Assembly: GCA_023213315.1 (NCBI GenBank)
Contig: JAKCPI010000867.1
Span: forward strand, 124,001 to 188,000
Reading direction: 5' to 3'
DNA from: Euborellia annulipes
Taxonomy: Eukaryota; Arthropoda; Insecta; Dermaptera; Anisolabididae
Length of the DNA stretch: 64,000 bases
Of this stretch, positions 51,134 to 62,763 are shown in pieces. The notes under the pieces are model-generated. The model was not told the DNA's origin, ran no database searches, and was given only the letters and a program-made list of their open reading frames with translations. A program made the position numbers and the translations under genes. The stretch's first letter is position 1, and the number at the start of each line of letters is the position of its first letter.

Positions 51134-52970
51134 AGTGAAATTTTGATTTAACGATTAATTTAAGACGATATGATTTTAAATTTTTTAATATAATAAAAAA
51201 AATATATTCTACTTGTTATTTAAAGTATATATATTTCTTTTATTATAGAATGTTTTATATAACATACAGGAGCAAAATCTGAAAAAGAAATTCGAGTAAA
51301 CATTATATAGAAATTTAAAAAATTAAGTAAATTAAAACATTTCTTATAAATGAAAATTATATATATAAAGATAAATACCTTGTTGATAAAAGAGGATTAC
51401 TTTAAATATAATTTAAATTATAAATAATATATAAGAAATTTAATATATAAACAATATAAGATTACTGTCAATTTACTTGGTTATTTTTTATTTACTTGTG
51501 TTGATTGAAAGGATTGAAAGTAGACACGAAACAAGTGGAATTTTACATTGCCAACATAAACACGAGGCGCACGTTTTCAAGATAATTTAATTATTAAAAT
51601 TAATTAGCTATTTTATAAGGCGAAATAGACCCCATGCTTTCCAATGGGAAAATTTTGAATATTTTTTAAGTCTCCTCTTTTGGAAATTTGGGAACTTGAG
51701 AATTTTTACACCACTAAAATAAAAAAATAAAAAATACCCCTGCGATTTTCGTTACGCATCTAGAAGAGAGGGTTTTTTAAAATTACATTATCCCTCGCTA
51801 TATAGGTTCAATCACAGAGTATATATTTAATGGTTTCAATCAAAACTACTAATTTGATTTAACCTTTAGACAATTAGCCATTACCTTGGTGGCTAATAAA
51901 ATTTTTATTTTCCTACATTTAATTAAAAAATATTTTATTTATATTAATACTTTTATGATATAAAATTCAACAAGTAATTGAACCAACCTTAAATAAAACA
52001 TTTGATGAGATTAATAAATAAAAATTATTGCTTTCTTTCAATTATAAATATATAATTTATTTAAATGATAAAATAAATTAATATTTATATATTATTTGCA
52101 ATTTATAAAGAGTTTTAATTTTTTAGATACATTTCAAGTAATTGAACCAACTTTCTGCTCTCCCTCTGTTTTTCCACTTCTGTGCATCACATCGCCTGTC
52201 AAATCCAGCTTTGAATTTTCTCAATATTAAAAGGTATTTATTATTCATTTTGGATTTCTTTCTCTTTTTTTGTTTTAATTAGATATTTTCTTCTAATTTA
52301 ATCTGTAAATTAAATTTCATTGACACTAAAAATATATAGAATTTATCGTTAACTGTCAATTCTTCCATTAGGTTATGATTCTATTTTATTTTTACTTTTA
52401 TTTCATATTTTCGCCTTTTTAAAACTATTTCTGATTTAATTAACACATTAAAAATGGTTTAAGTGATTTATTAGATAATAAATTTAATCGTATATTATTA
52501 TTTATATCATTTTACATTTCATACATTGATTGATTATAAAAATTAGTTTTATTTTTTTAAATTATTTATTTTAAATTTGGACTTTGAATTTAAAATAACC
52601 CCCTGGTTTTAAATTGCATGACTTTTATTTTCTAATTTTTATAACAATTTTTTCCTTCCCTTGTTTTTTGTTCTGCACAATTTCATTTATTTTCATTTTT
52701 ATTTTCTTCACTTTTCATTTTTTTTAAATTTCAAATCAATTGTGAGGATATAAAAGCTGATTTAATCCATAATCTATTTTCTTTAGTGATCATGATAATA
52801 TTAAAATTTTTATATTTCATTTATTTATATAGGGCCTATATATATATATATATATATTTGTCATCTATTAAATGAATGCATGATGTTTGAAAATTAACAA
52901 ATTATAATTGTTCAATTTGAAAATTATCTTGAAACTTTCATCTAATTTAATTTACTTTCTTGTTTTTTAG
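51134..52970. other. AT-rich region upstream of the WBP4-like gene
   Basis: Very AT-rich with no repeat family that I can define except a TA run near 52840-52858. The promoter of the WBP4-like gene must lie in its left part; I see no reliable core element. TTAAAAG-GTATTT at 52228-52238 resembles the exon/donor joins at 56190 and 58133. Confidence 0.4.
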
Positions 52971-53526
52971 ATTTCCGAACACTACAGTTCAAATTAAAGG
53001 ATTTGAAGGTCTTTAAGAACAAGATAACAGGTGTTATCATTCATATTACTTGGCACGCCACATCCTTTTGTATATCTACTTTAAGAACAAGAAATCAATA
53101 TTATATTCTCGAATGTAAGTAAATACCCCATTCGTTTTCTCAACTGAAAATTTCATTGTTTTTATAAAAGAAGAATTCTCTTCTTCTTTTGAACTACTAA
53201 AAGTTTCATTTGTTTTAGGCTTCTGCGTTTGTCAGCAACAAGTCAAATAAATTCTTTGATGAAGGGAGAACGAATTTCTGGTTTTTATTTTCCTAAAAGA
53301 AGCAAAGTGGAACTTGATAACTGAAAGGATTAAAATCGAGGTATACCTTCATTCGAACTAAACACATCAGAGGAGTTTTTAAACAAGTTTTTGTGAGTAT
53401 GTTTATATGTTGGGCTCCGTAAAGTGTACCCTGGAGTTTCACTCAGCCCATGAGGAGGCATCGGTCTGTCTCCCTTAGCATCAGACCATTGGACTCGCGA
53501 GCAAACATCATCAAATACTCACAGTG
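52971..53526 (+). ncRNA. Exon-like blocks with splice signals (possible non-coding or 5'-UTR exons)
   Basis: Block 52971-53114 follows TGTTTTTTAG and ends at GTAAGT. A second block starts at 53219 after TTTGTTTTAG, with possible donors GTGAGT (53393) or GTAAGT (53527). Neither has a long open frame, so if transcribed they would be UTR or non-coding exons. This is inferred from splice motifs only. Confidence 0.3.
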
Positions 53527-53717
53527 TAAGTCTTTTTGTTTACATTTCTCTACGCACAGAATCGAAGTAAATAAAAGTTTCTCTTTTCCCAGCTGGACAT
53601 AAATGTCCCAGATAGGCTAGAGTTCCCAGATTTAATTTTCCATGCTTCGTTTGGCCCCAACAAATAAACATACGTATAAAAAAATGTTATTTATTAAAAT
53701 ATCTTTTTATTTTTCAG

Positions 53718-54046
53718 ATTCATCTATTTAACCATCGATGAGTGTTGATTTCTACATTGACTATCTCAGGGACGAAAATATATTTCCATCTACATTTTTT
53801 GAAGATATTGAACAACAGCTTTCGACAAGAACGAATGGAATGGAACATCTTATTCTTCTTCTTCTTCATCTGTACTGGCCTTATTCCGATGAGGGGTCGG
53901 CGGACCTCGCTTTCTCCCTCCAACCCTATCATGCGTTTTTGCGACCGAAAGAAAAAGGACAGGCAGGCCCGTCGCTCGGTCTGACACCTGTTGAAAAGAG
54001 GAAGGAAGGGACAGACATACAAAGGAGATTACATCAAAGTAAATAA
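53718..54046 (+). CDS. Possible exon with a 102-residue open frame of unknown function
   Basis: TTTTTCAG ends at 53717. An ATG at 53738 opens 102 codons to TAA 54044-54046. The peptide begins MSVDFYIDYLRDENIF, has a leucine-rich centre and a K/R/E-rich end, and matches no family I know. The opposite strand is open over nearly the same interval, which weakens the case for coding. It could be a chance frame in the last exon of a non-coding transcript. Confidence 0.2.
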
Positions 54047-54959
54047 ATTAAAATTAATTAATTAATAGTTAATTTTTTTCCAAAGTGATTTAAATTATAC
54101 TGCTGAAATTTGATAAAATATAATTCAACAGAACAATTACTCTAGGACATAGAAAATATAACTTATTTTTTTTAAGGGTTTATTAAAATTAAAATCAACG
54201 TTTTATTGAAATTTAAATAAAATTGAACACTTTTATCACATTTCGGCATTGTTACCATATCAGACTTTTGATTTTATCAAATTTCAGTAGTATATATATA
54301 TATATATTTAAAATTTTTCAATGTGCCCACGATGAATAGTTAAATGAAATCAGGGCGTGATAAGGGGTGAACATTTCGCATTTTAATTAAAATATTATTA
54401 ATATATTTCCTTATAAATATGTGTAAAAAAATTTCATTTTATCGGTATTTTATAAAATTTTTAAATAATGAAAACAGAGGGTAAGAGGTGTAGGCACATT
54501 TTTCAATCTAATTAAAATTTTATTATTATATATATTTTTTTGAATCATCTATACATTATTTACTTTACTATATATAAAAGTCAACTGTCCCTCTGTCTGT
54601 CTGTCTGTAAACGCGAAATCTCAGCCCCCAGAAGTTCAAATTTAACGGGTGAGGTGTCAATGAATAGATATTGAATTGTAGTTGTGCAACGTGTAATTTG
54701 TTTTAATTTTTAATTAATAATGCAAAAATTATGGGGAAAACCGAGATGACGCCCACCAGAGTCCAGGATTTCACAGCTGGTTCTTTAATAAAATGCATTG
54801 AAATAAATATTCTTACCTATATTCATAAAGTTAATCTCTATATAATATCTAATGAAAGAAATCTATCTAATCTAATCTAAACTATTAAACGAGCAATGTA
54901 CGTTTGTCAGCACATCAGTTCTTGAAAACGGCTCTAACGATTTCCAAATTTTAAATATA

Positions 54960-55385
54960 TACTATTTCCAGAACCAATATGAAATTGCGCTTGGTCTATT
55001 CTTTGGAAAAATTCGAGTTCTAGTACTTTACTGATGAACTTTTTCAGTTTTTTCCATTTTTCTCTGAATTCCCTTTACCGATTTCTTTAAAATTTTAACT
55101 ATTTACTATTGGCTGTATAGAAAACAAAGTACGATTGATCTCGTCTTTGGGAAACCTCGAGTACTGGTACTTTACTGATGTATTTTTATAGATTTTTTCA
55201 ATTTTCTCATTATTTCCTTTGACAATTTCTTTGAAATTTTAAACATGTACTATTTCCCGTTAATAAAACAAATTACACTAGAACTCCTCTTTGGGAAAAC
55301 TTGAATACTAGTACTTTACTGGTGTACCTTTTTAGTTTTTTCCACTTTTCTCGAAATTTTCTTTACCGATTTCTTTCAAATTTAA
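54960..55385 (+). repeat. Three diverged ~144-bp tandem repeats
   Basis: AGTACTTTACTGRTG recurs at about 55022, 55166 and 55310, each followed by TTTTTCAGTTTTTTCC-like sequence and TTTACCGATTTCTTT-like sequence. A related inverted piece lies at about 31810-31840. Confidence 0.5.
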
Positions 55386-55473
55386 CAAAAAGACGTTAAT
55401 GTTAATCTCTTTCGCTCTATTATTTGCCCCATACATGATCAAAATTTAACATTTTTAATTTTCTTTTGATGTA

Positions 55474-55545
55474 CAGTGAGGGACAATATTAAGTCCCACC
55501 CATGCATTTCTACTTGTGATTATTTCATTGTTTAAAAAAAAAAAA
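55474..55545 (+). mobile_element. Left end of a Tc1/mariner-type MITE
   Basis: TA then CAGTGAGGGACAATATTAAG and CCACCCATGCATTTCTACTT; the right half is lost next to an A run and a TA run. Confidence 0.5.
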
Positions 55546-56246
55546 AATTACGATATATATATATATATATAGGCCTTTCCTCTCTCCCCTCTGAACTAGG
55601 TAAGCCCTAATATTTGCAATAATAAAATTTTTTTCAATTTATTATTTCATATTAAAAATATTAATTACATTAATAACATTGGGATTTTAATATAAAATAT
55701 TTTTTATAGCAAAGAATAACTTTAACTATATTAAAAAATAAAAAAATATTGCAAATTCCTTAGCGATTTATTCAATGCAGTGATTTTTAAGGGTGACCGA
55801 ATAAAGTAAGTCTTTGAAAAATAATTGAATTTGCAAATTTAATCTTTTGTTTGAAAGGATTAAGGGATAAATAAAACAATCATTTATTAAAATAATCTTT
55901 ATTGAATATTTAAAATATGATGATACAAGAAGATAAAAAATAATAATAATGAATAAATATTTCTTTGTTTCAGAAGTGAGGTTTTAGGAAAAAAAAAAAT
56001 CCATGTTCGTCATCAACATTATCAAAGAAACAACACAGACGCAAATGGCAAATCAAGTCTTTTAGTTGTATTCAGATCGACCAAGGGGACAGTCAATAGA
56101 ACTCATCTCTCTGCAAAGTGTTTCTCTTCTATTTCGGTGGTATTAGTGAGAATAAAACGCCACACACCCCTCATCTCTCTCTTATTAAAAGGTATTTTTA
56201 TTAATTTGCATATTCCATTTCCATAAAGGGTTAACATTTTATTTTT

Positions 56247-56572
56247 AGTAGAAAAAATAAAAATCCAAGCAGCTATGTTGATTTCTTTATTAAAGAACCC
56301 ACAGCGAAGTTTCGGTCGACTCTGCGACCATCTCCATGGCTATAATGGAGTTTATAAAAAACATAAAATTTCAAGACATAATTTTATAATAATTAAATAA
56401 TAATAAAAAACATAATAATAATAATAATAATTTTATTTATACATCCTCTTGATGTTATGTTTTTTATAAACTCCATTATAGCCATGAAGATGGTCGCATA
56501 GTCGATCAAAACGTTACTCTGATTTATTTATTAAAGAAATAAACATAGCTTCTTGGCCTTTTATTTTTTCTA
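56247..56572. mobile_element. Foldback element, CACAGCGAAG family, copy 1
   Basis: Left arm AAAAATCCAAGCAGCTATGT through GAACCCACAGCGAAGTTTCG; right arm ATAGCCATGAAGATGGTCGC through AGCTTCTTGGCCTTTTATTT. The arms meet around an AT-rich core with (AAT)n. CTGANGA-like cores lie at 56305-56339 (-) and 56484-56514 (+, decayed). Confidence 0.6.
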
Positions 56573-56605
56573 CTTGTGATTATTTCATTGTTTTTAAATT
56601 TCTTT

Positions 56606-56992
56606 TTGCAGGTTATTCAGCAATAATTAATAAATAAAGACTTCATATTTTAAATTTGAAAATTTTAATGGTAATAAGACAACCAGTGTGCGCATTTATC
56701 CTGGTTTCGGTCACAAAGGACCATCGTCAGGCCTGTGAAAAATAACATCAAAATGTTAATCAGGGTATTAACCTTAAGTAGAATTTACATCTAATAAAAA
56801 TTCACATTTTTTATATAATAATCTTAAAAAACAAAACATTTATCAAATCAACATACCCATAAATTGTCCATCTCCGTATTTACGTATATTATGCCAAACA
56901 ACTGGTTGTCTTATTCCCATTAAAATTTTCAAATTTAAAAAATGAAGTCTTTCTTTATTAATTATTGCTGAATAACCTGCAAAAAGAAAAAA
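56606..56992. mobile_element. Foldback element inserted in a mariner-type MITE
   Basis: Arms of about 85 bp: 56606-56690 (TTTTTGCAGGTTATTCAGCA onward) and 56905-56992 (complement). Inside the left side, 56703-56730 on the minus strand reads CTGACGATGGTC...GACCGAAACC. The flanks are the left part (56566-56605) and right part (about 57000-57145, ending CACTG-TA) of the MITE family seen at 45200, which indicates nesting. Confidence 0.6.
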
Positions 56993-57279
56993 ACTTTCTC
57001 TATACTTGATTATATATTTTTTAATGGAAACTCTCATGGTTGAATCCTAGAAAATTTCCAATAAAGATTTTCATCTTCTTTTATAAAAACAATGAAATAA
57101 TCACTGAAGAAAACGCATTGGTGGGACTTAATTGTGTGTTCACTGTATTACACAAACAAAATGTGCTGCAATGTAATTTAATAAATGATAATTTCATTTT
57201 TTTTTTAATTTTATATACGTAGTCATCTAACATATATAAAAAATAAAAATAATAATATTTTATTATCTGTTGTTTTAGA

Positions 57280-57378
57280 TTTTCGCTGCCTACCTCTTTT
57301 AAAATGACTCCGCTTCGGGCTCGGAAACTCGCATGTCGGTTCAACAGCAACTCTCAATCTCTCTTTTCTCTTACCCAG
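57280..57378 (+). ncRNA. Exon-like block
   Basis: Preceded by TCTGTTGTTTTAG and followed by CAG-GTAAAT. No coding frame matches a neighbour. It contains TCGGGCTCGGAAACTCGC, a decayed relative of the CGAAACGTC motif near 49860, so it may be transposon sequence rather than an exon. Confidence 0.2.
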
Positions 57379-58019
57379 GTAAATAAACATTATTCGATTG
57401 TTCAACCCTTGTCAATTAATAATTAAATATGCCGAGTGGGATGGAGGGAGTTGAATAACATTCAATTATATTTATTTCTTTTGAATTTCCCCTAAAAAGA
57501 GTTTTTTTTTTATCCCTTATCTAATAGAGACAAAAAGAACTTGTCTTTTAAAAACATTTCGCATTTTAATATAAATTAGGGTAAGAGAAAGTCAAAAATT
57601 CCATAAAAATATTTTTTTTAAACTTATGCATTTCTACAATAATATCACTTTATTTTTCACTAATTTAAATATTAATATTTACTGCGGCCCTTATTAAAAT
57701 TAAATACTGTATATTCACAACCCCCAAATGCATTTTAAATATTCACAAATCACTTGCTTTGAAATAATTAAGATTAGGCTCTATATCTTTTTATTTTCTA
57801 AAGTTTGAATTTTATTTATTTTTTAAATCTTAATAATGTAATTAATTAAAATGTGTATAATTATATTAATAAGGGAAGGAATATCTGAGCTGAGTAAAAC
57901 AATCCTATAAAAAAATAAAAACTTTATTAACTATTTAAATATGTACCTTATAATGGATTAATAAAAATTACAAGTCTTTTAATTAATATACTAATTAAAT
58001 AATTTTCCTTTGTTCCAGG

Positions 58020-58133
58020 ATCCTCTGTATGTCAATCAGCGGCCAAGTTGACGAGGGTCATCTGAAAATAATAAACACATACATGTCAGTTGAAGAAAAT
58101 AATTAAAAAAACCTCATCTCTCTAGAATTAAAA
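58020..58133 (+). ncRNA. Exon-like block
   Basis: Starts after TTTGTTCCAG and ends ATTAAAAG-GTATTT. The same ending and following intron sequence are found at about 56186-56260, so this region was duplicated. There is no long open frame. Confidence 0.22.
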
Positions 58134-58187
58134 GGTATTTATATTAATTTAGATATTCCATTTCCATAAAACGTTAACATTTTTTTT

Positions 58188-58712
58188 TAGTAGAAAAAAT
58201 AAAAATCCAAGCAGCTATGTTGATTTCTTTATTAAAGAACCCACAGCGAAGTTTCGGTCAACTCTGCGACCATCTCCATTTCTATAATGGAGTTTATAAA
58301 AAACAAAATTTCATGACATAATTTTATAATAATTAAATAATAATAATAATTATTATTTATTATTGGGGCGGCGACCTAGGATAAAGGTAGTCCGCCCGCC
58401 GCGAATGCGTGGAGGTCCTGGTTCGACACCAGGGGGCGCAATTTTTGCCTAATCAAACACGAACTTATCTCGCAAATTTGTTATCTTAAACAATATATTG
58501 ACTGGCTTATTTACTGTCTGAAAAGAATTCCATCTCTTTTCAAACAAAGCTTTACCTAGTTAATAATTTTATTTATACAACCTCTTGATGTTATGTTTTT
58601 TATAAATTCTATTATAGCCATGAAGATGGTCGCATAGTCGAACGAAACGTTGCTGTGGGTTCGACTATAAAAGAAATAAACATAGCTGCTTGGCCTTTTA
58701 TTTTTTCTACTA
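58188..58712. mobile_element. Foldback element, CACAGCGAAG family, copy 2, split by a SINE
   Basis: Same arms as 56247-56572 (GAACCCACAGCGAAGTTTCG and ATGAAGATGGTCGCATAGTC). The AT-rich loop is interrupted at about 58373-58560 by a tRNA-like SINE. Confidence 0.6.
58373..58560 (+). mobile_element. tRNA-like SINE inside a foldback element
   Basis: Contains a perfect T-arm (CCTGG, loop TTCGACA, CCAGG) and a GC-rich head, but the acceptor ends do not pair, so it is not a functional tRNA. Its tail (ATCTCGCAAATTTGTTATC...ATATTGACTGGC) recurs inverted at 46573-46640, so it is dispersed. Confidence 0.5.
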
Positions 58713-58979
58713 TATATTGATTCAGCTATTCACCTCTCTAACATATTTTATTTTTATATTTTCTTTCTCAACAACTTAGTTATAAAATTATCTATAATTT
58801 CAAATAACGAAACCAGAGGGTGCTAAGTGGTGTACATCCCTAAATATTAATTTTTTTTCCTTATAAATAATTGTAAAAAATTCGTTTGTCAATATTATTT
58901 TTTGTTTTTTGTAAACTCTCTCTTTTTACACACAAACACATTAATTATATTTAATAATAAAATTTTTTATCTCTTACAG

Positions 58980-59087
58980 GGGTGTCTATTGCTAGAGGTT
59001 AACTTCTCCCTTCATCATCGATCTTCTCGCTCGAGCATCGCCATCTCAGGGCACTTCGAGTTTCTCTTCCTCTCTCCCTGCAGTAGG
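58980..59087 (+). ncRNA. Exon-like block with strong splice signals
   Basis: Acceptor TCTCTTACAG and donor GTAAGT bound 108 bp of unusually GC-rich sequence (CTTCTCGCTCGAGCATCGCC). A related acceptor context occurs at 63690-63720 and a related donor context at about 55590, so pieces have been duplicated. Confidence 0.3.
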
Positions 59088-59739
59088 TAAGTCAAGAAAA
59101 TCAATTTTTTTCTAAATTTATTATCTCATATCACACATTATTCTGGAAAAGGTCTTTCTTTCACTTTTAAAATCTCTGGTTTACTCTGTCTCTCTTAATT
59201 TTTTTTTGATTATTTTTGCTTTAATAAAAAATCAATTTTCTGAATTATGAAAAAGATTTAACCCTCTCTCTCTCTCTCTTTTGATTCGACTTCCACCAAT
59301 TCTTTTTTTGTATGGGTGTGTTTATTTTTTAAAAATATTTTGATTTAACTATTTAAAATTTTCTTATTGCAAATTCTGAATTGAAAATTAAACTTGAAAA
59401 TTAAAGTTTGGGCAAAGAATGGATACCTATCAACTTAATTGACTATTTCAATTATTATTAGAGATGAATCTCGGGGGGGAGGGCCCGAACACATTTTTAA
59501 ACCCCCCCCCCCCCCCCATATACAAAAATATTTTTAAAATATCGGATATACCTCATCCACAAAGCCATCCACGGCCCGGGCGTACATCTCAAAGGCAAAT
59601 TTTCATTACATTATTTTTTTAATCCAAATTTTTGCGTTTTCACCTGAGCCCCGAGGGGGCCTATCCTCTCAGAGACAAATTTTCATTAAATTTATTTACT
59701 TTCTCTTACTCTATATATATGAAATATATAGAGAAAGTA

Positions 59740-60634
59740 TTGGATTCATGTATAAAATTCGATGTCGAGATTTTGATGGATATTCACGTTTTAAAGTCCC
59801 CTGAATCCAAAAATGTGGTTGATAAGAGAAGTAGCAGTTCAATAACATAAATATTACAGCTAGGAAATTGAAACCTGGCCAAAATATATATGCAAATGCA
59901 TAAAATTAAGGGTAAAAAATTTGCACATCTAGTTCAACCCCTTTGTGAATAAGAGGGTGCGATAACTGTAATAGATTAGCGAGTGGGAGATGTTTTGATT
60001 AATAACTAAATAAATACCAGAGCTAGGATATCGAAACCTAGCCAAAATACTTATCCCTTTGAACAACATTCAGGGTAAAAAATTTGCATTTGTAGTTCAA
60101 CCCCTTTGGGAATAAGGGAGTGCGAGTGTCGTGATAGTTAAACGAGACGGAGATTTCTTGGTTAATAACTAAATATATACCAGAGCTAGGATATCGAAAT
60201 CTAGCCAAAAATATTTATCCCCTTGAACAAAATTAAGGGTAAAAAATTTGCATTTGTAGTTCAACCCCTTTGGAAATAAGAGGGTGCGAGAATCGTAATA
60301 GATTAGCGAGTCGGAGATGTTTTGATTAATAACTAAATAAATACCAGAGCTAGGATATCGAAACCTAGCCAAAATATTTAGCCCTTTGAACACCATACAG
60401 GGTAAAAAATGTGCATTTGTATTTCAACCCCTTTGGGAATAAGAGGGTTCGAGAACCGTAATTGTTTAGCGAGTCGGAGATGTTTTGATTAATAACTAAA
60501 AAAATATTAAAGCGAGGAAATTGAAACATGGCCAAAATATATTTGCAAATGCACAAAATTAAGGGTAAAAAATTTGCATTTGTAGTTCAACCCCTTTCGG
60601 AATAAGACGGTGCGAGAATCGTAATAGATTAGCG
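59740..60634 (+). repeat. ~163-bp satellite, block 1
   Basis: GGGTAAAAAATTTGCA recurs at about 59909, 60073, 60236, 60400 and 60563, each followed by TAGTTCAACCCCTTTGGGAA and ATTAGCGAGTCGGAGATG. The first partial unit is joined to a repeat (59700-59830) that also occurs at 46110-46200. Confidence 0.85.
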
Positions 60635-60710
60635 CAGCGGTTCCCAACCCGTGGGCCGCCGACCAGTTGTGGGTACGCGGGCTGATTGTAACTGGGCTGC
60701 GGACGTCTAA
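60635..60710 (+). mobile_element. hAT-like terminus, left
   Basis: CAGCGGTTCCCAACCCGTGG interrupts the satellite exactly after GATTAGCG. It resembles hAT ends. The possible partner is at 63832-63874 in inverted orientation; the putative 8-bp duplications (GATTAGCG and GCCTAGAG) match at only 5 of 8 positions. Confidence 0.4.
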
Positions 60711-60747
60711 GGAAAGATAAAAATGATATATATTTATATAAAATTAT

Positions 60748-62302
60748 ATATGGGTCATTCCATGCCAAATCGACAAATTTTTTTCCTGACCCCCGCGGAT
60801 TTCGCTGAAAATTTCCTATCTTTTTTCTACCCCTTAAAAGACATGTTTGAGAATTTTTTTCAAATTTTTTTACCCTCACCATAATCAACTTGTAATAATA
60901 TAATTAATGGGGAACTTGAAAGAATTTATAATTTGCTCGAAATATATATTAAATCGTTTATTAAGTTATAAAATGTTTAATATTAATTTATTTAGCCGTA
61001 ATAAGAGCCCAAAGTTGTCCGAAAAACCATGTGACTGAAAACGCTTTCCTATTGGTTTGACGTCACATACCAGGATAGCCGGGTGCTTGTCAATTGCTCA
61101 ACAAGTACTCAGAGCTTAATAATTGTTTTAGCCAGGGGCGGCGCTTCCATTAGGCAAACTAGGCGGCCGCCTAGGGCTGCAACCTGGAGAGGGCGGCAAA
61201 AATGTCAAAATAAAAAAAAAATTTTAAAAAAAAATCTAAAAAAAAGTTATGGATTTTTGAAAAAATTGCTCTTTTTTTCAAATAACTATAACTTATTTTA
61301 AAATTGATATTTCGGAACCCCGCAAGGCTATAAAATTCTTGTTTTTTAATGTGGTTTTCAGAAAAATACAAAAATTATTTCAGAAGCCCAGATATATGAA
61401 ATATTTCAGTTTTTTTGAAAAACCCTAATTTTAAATCGACCATTTTTTTTTTTTTAACTCAAAAAAAAACTTCAACTAATTCTACAATTATCCGCCCTAA
61501 TTTCAAGATGTGCCGACGATTGCTTCTATTTTCTTTTTTTTGTTATAAAAAAATTTTTCTTGAAATTTGGTTTATTTTTTACGTAACTTTTTTATGAAAT
61601 TTTTTCAGCTTTCTCGTGAAACTTTAGAAGTTGAAAAATGATATTTTATTCGAAAATTTTAAGTCATCATACTAAAAATTGTTTTTTTTTTTCAGTAAAG
61701 TACGAGACTGAAAAAAAAAACAATTTTTAGTATGATGACTTAAAATTTTCGAATAAAATATCATTTTTCAACTTCTAAAGTTTCACGAGAAAGCTGAAAA
61801 AATTTCATAAAAAAGTTACGTAAAAAATAAACCAAATTTCAAGAAAAATTTTTTTATAACCAAAAAAAAAAAATAGAAGCAATCGTCGGCACATCTTGAA
61901 ATTAGGGGGGATAATTGTAGAATTAGTTGAAGTTTTTTTTGAGTTAAAAAAAATAAAAAAAAATGGTCGATTTAAAATTAGGGTTTTTTCAAAAAAACTG
62001 AAATATTTCATATATCTGGGCTTCTGAAATAATTTTTGTATTTTTTTCTGAAAACTACATTAAAAAACAAAAATTTTATAGCCTTGCGGGGTTCCGAAAT
62101 ATCAATTTTAAAATAAGTTATAGTTATTTGAAAAAAAAGAGCAATTTTTTTCAAAAATCCATAACTTTTTTTTAGTTGGGTAAAAAAATTTGAAAAAATT
62201 CTCAAACATGTCTTTTAAGGGGTAGAAAAAAGATAGGAAATTTTCAGCGAAATCCGCGGGGGTCAGGAAAAAAATTTGTCGATTTGGCATGGAATGACCC
62301 AT
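60748..62302. mobile_element. 1.55-kb foldback palindrome between the satellite blocks
   Basis: Outer arms 60748-60885 and 62176-62302 (GGGTCATTCCATGCCAAATC and its complement). Inner arms 61240-61695 and 61708-62174 are about 455 bp, near-perfect inverted copies around a 12-bp centre (61696-61707). The segment 60886-61239 is unpaired and contains AGGGGCGGCGCTTCC, which looks like a later insertion of another element. No coding frame. Confidence 0.8.
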
Positions 62303-62763
62303 ATATACACTAGGGTGGCTCAAAAAAAACCATCTAATTTTTTTTTCGAGTCTCGTATGAAAATATTGTATAAGAGACCTCTCCAAAGATGAGATGATAA
62401 AAAAATATTTTTTAAGGGACGCTCAAAATTTTTAAAAATATCCAAATTCATGAAAAATCGATTTTTTCTTTTTTTTTTTTTAATTTTTTTCTCGTTACTG
62501 TAGAATTTTATAGAAGAAAAGGAAATGCGTTTCTCAAATTTTAAAATATTATTTTTTAAAGGTCGCTCAAATTTTTTTTAATTTGTCAGTGCATTGCTTT
62601 CGATGTTTTAGAGCCACCTTTAAATTTTCTTATTAAAGATTGAATACATTTTTTCCTTTTAATTAGTAAGATAATCGACAAAAATACACCACGAGATGAA
62701 CAAAATATCAAACAGAATACTGAAAATGTATCATTACTATATAATTTTTAATAACTTGCTATT

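Noticed and set aside
58375..58445. Functional tRNA gene
   Set aside because: The T-arm is perfect but the 5' and 3' ends do not form an acceptor stem and no proper anticodon arm is evident.
59620..59850. Short open frame in the repeat before the satellite
   Set aside because: It covers a dispersed repeat also present at 46110-46200 and has no family resemblance.
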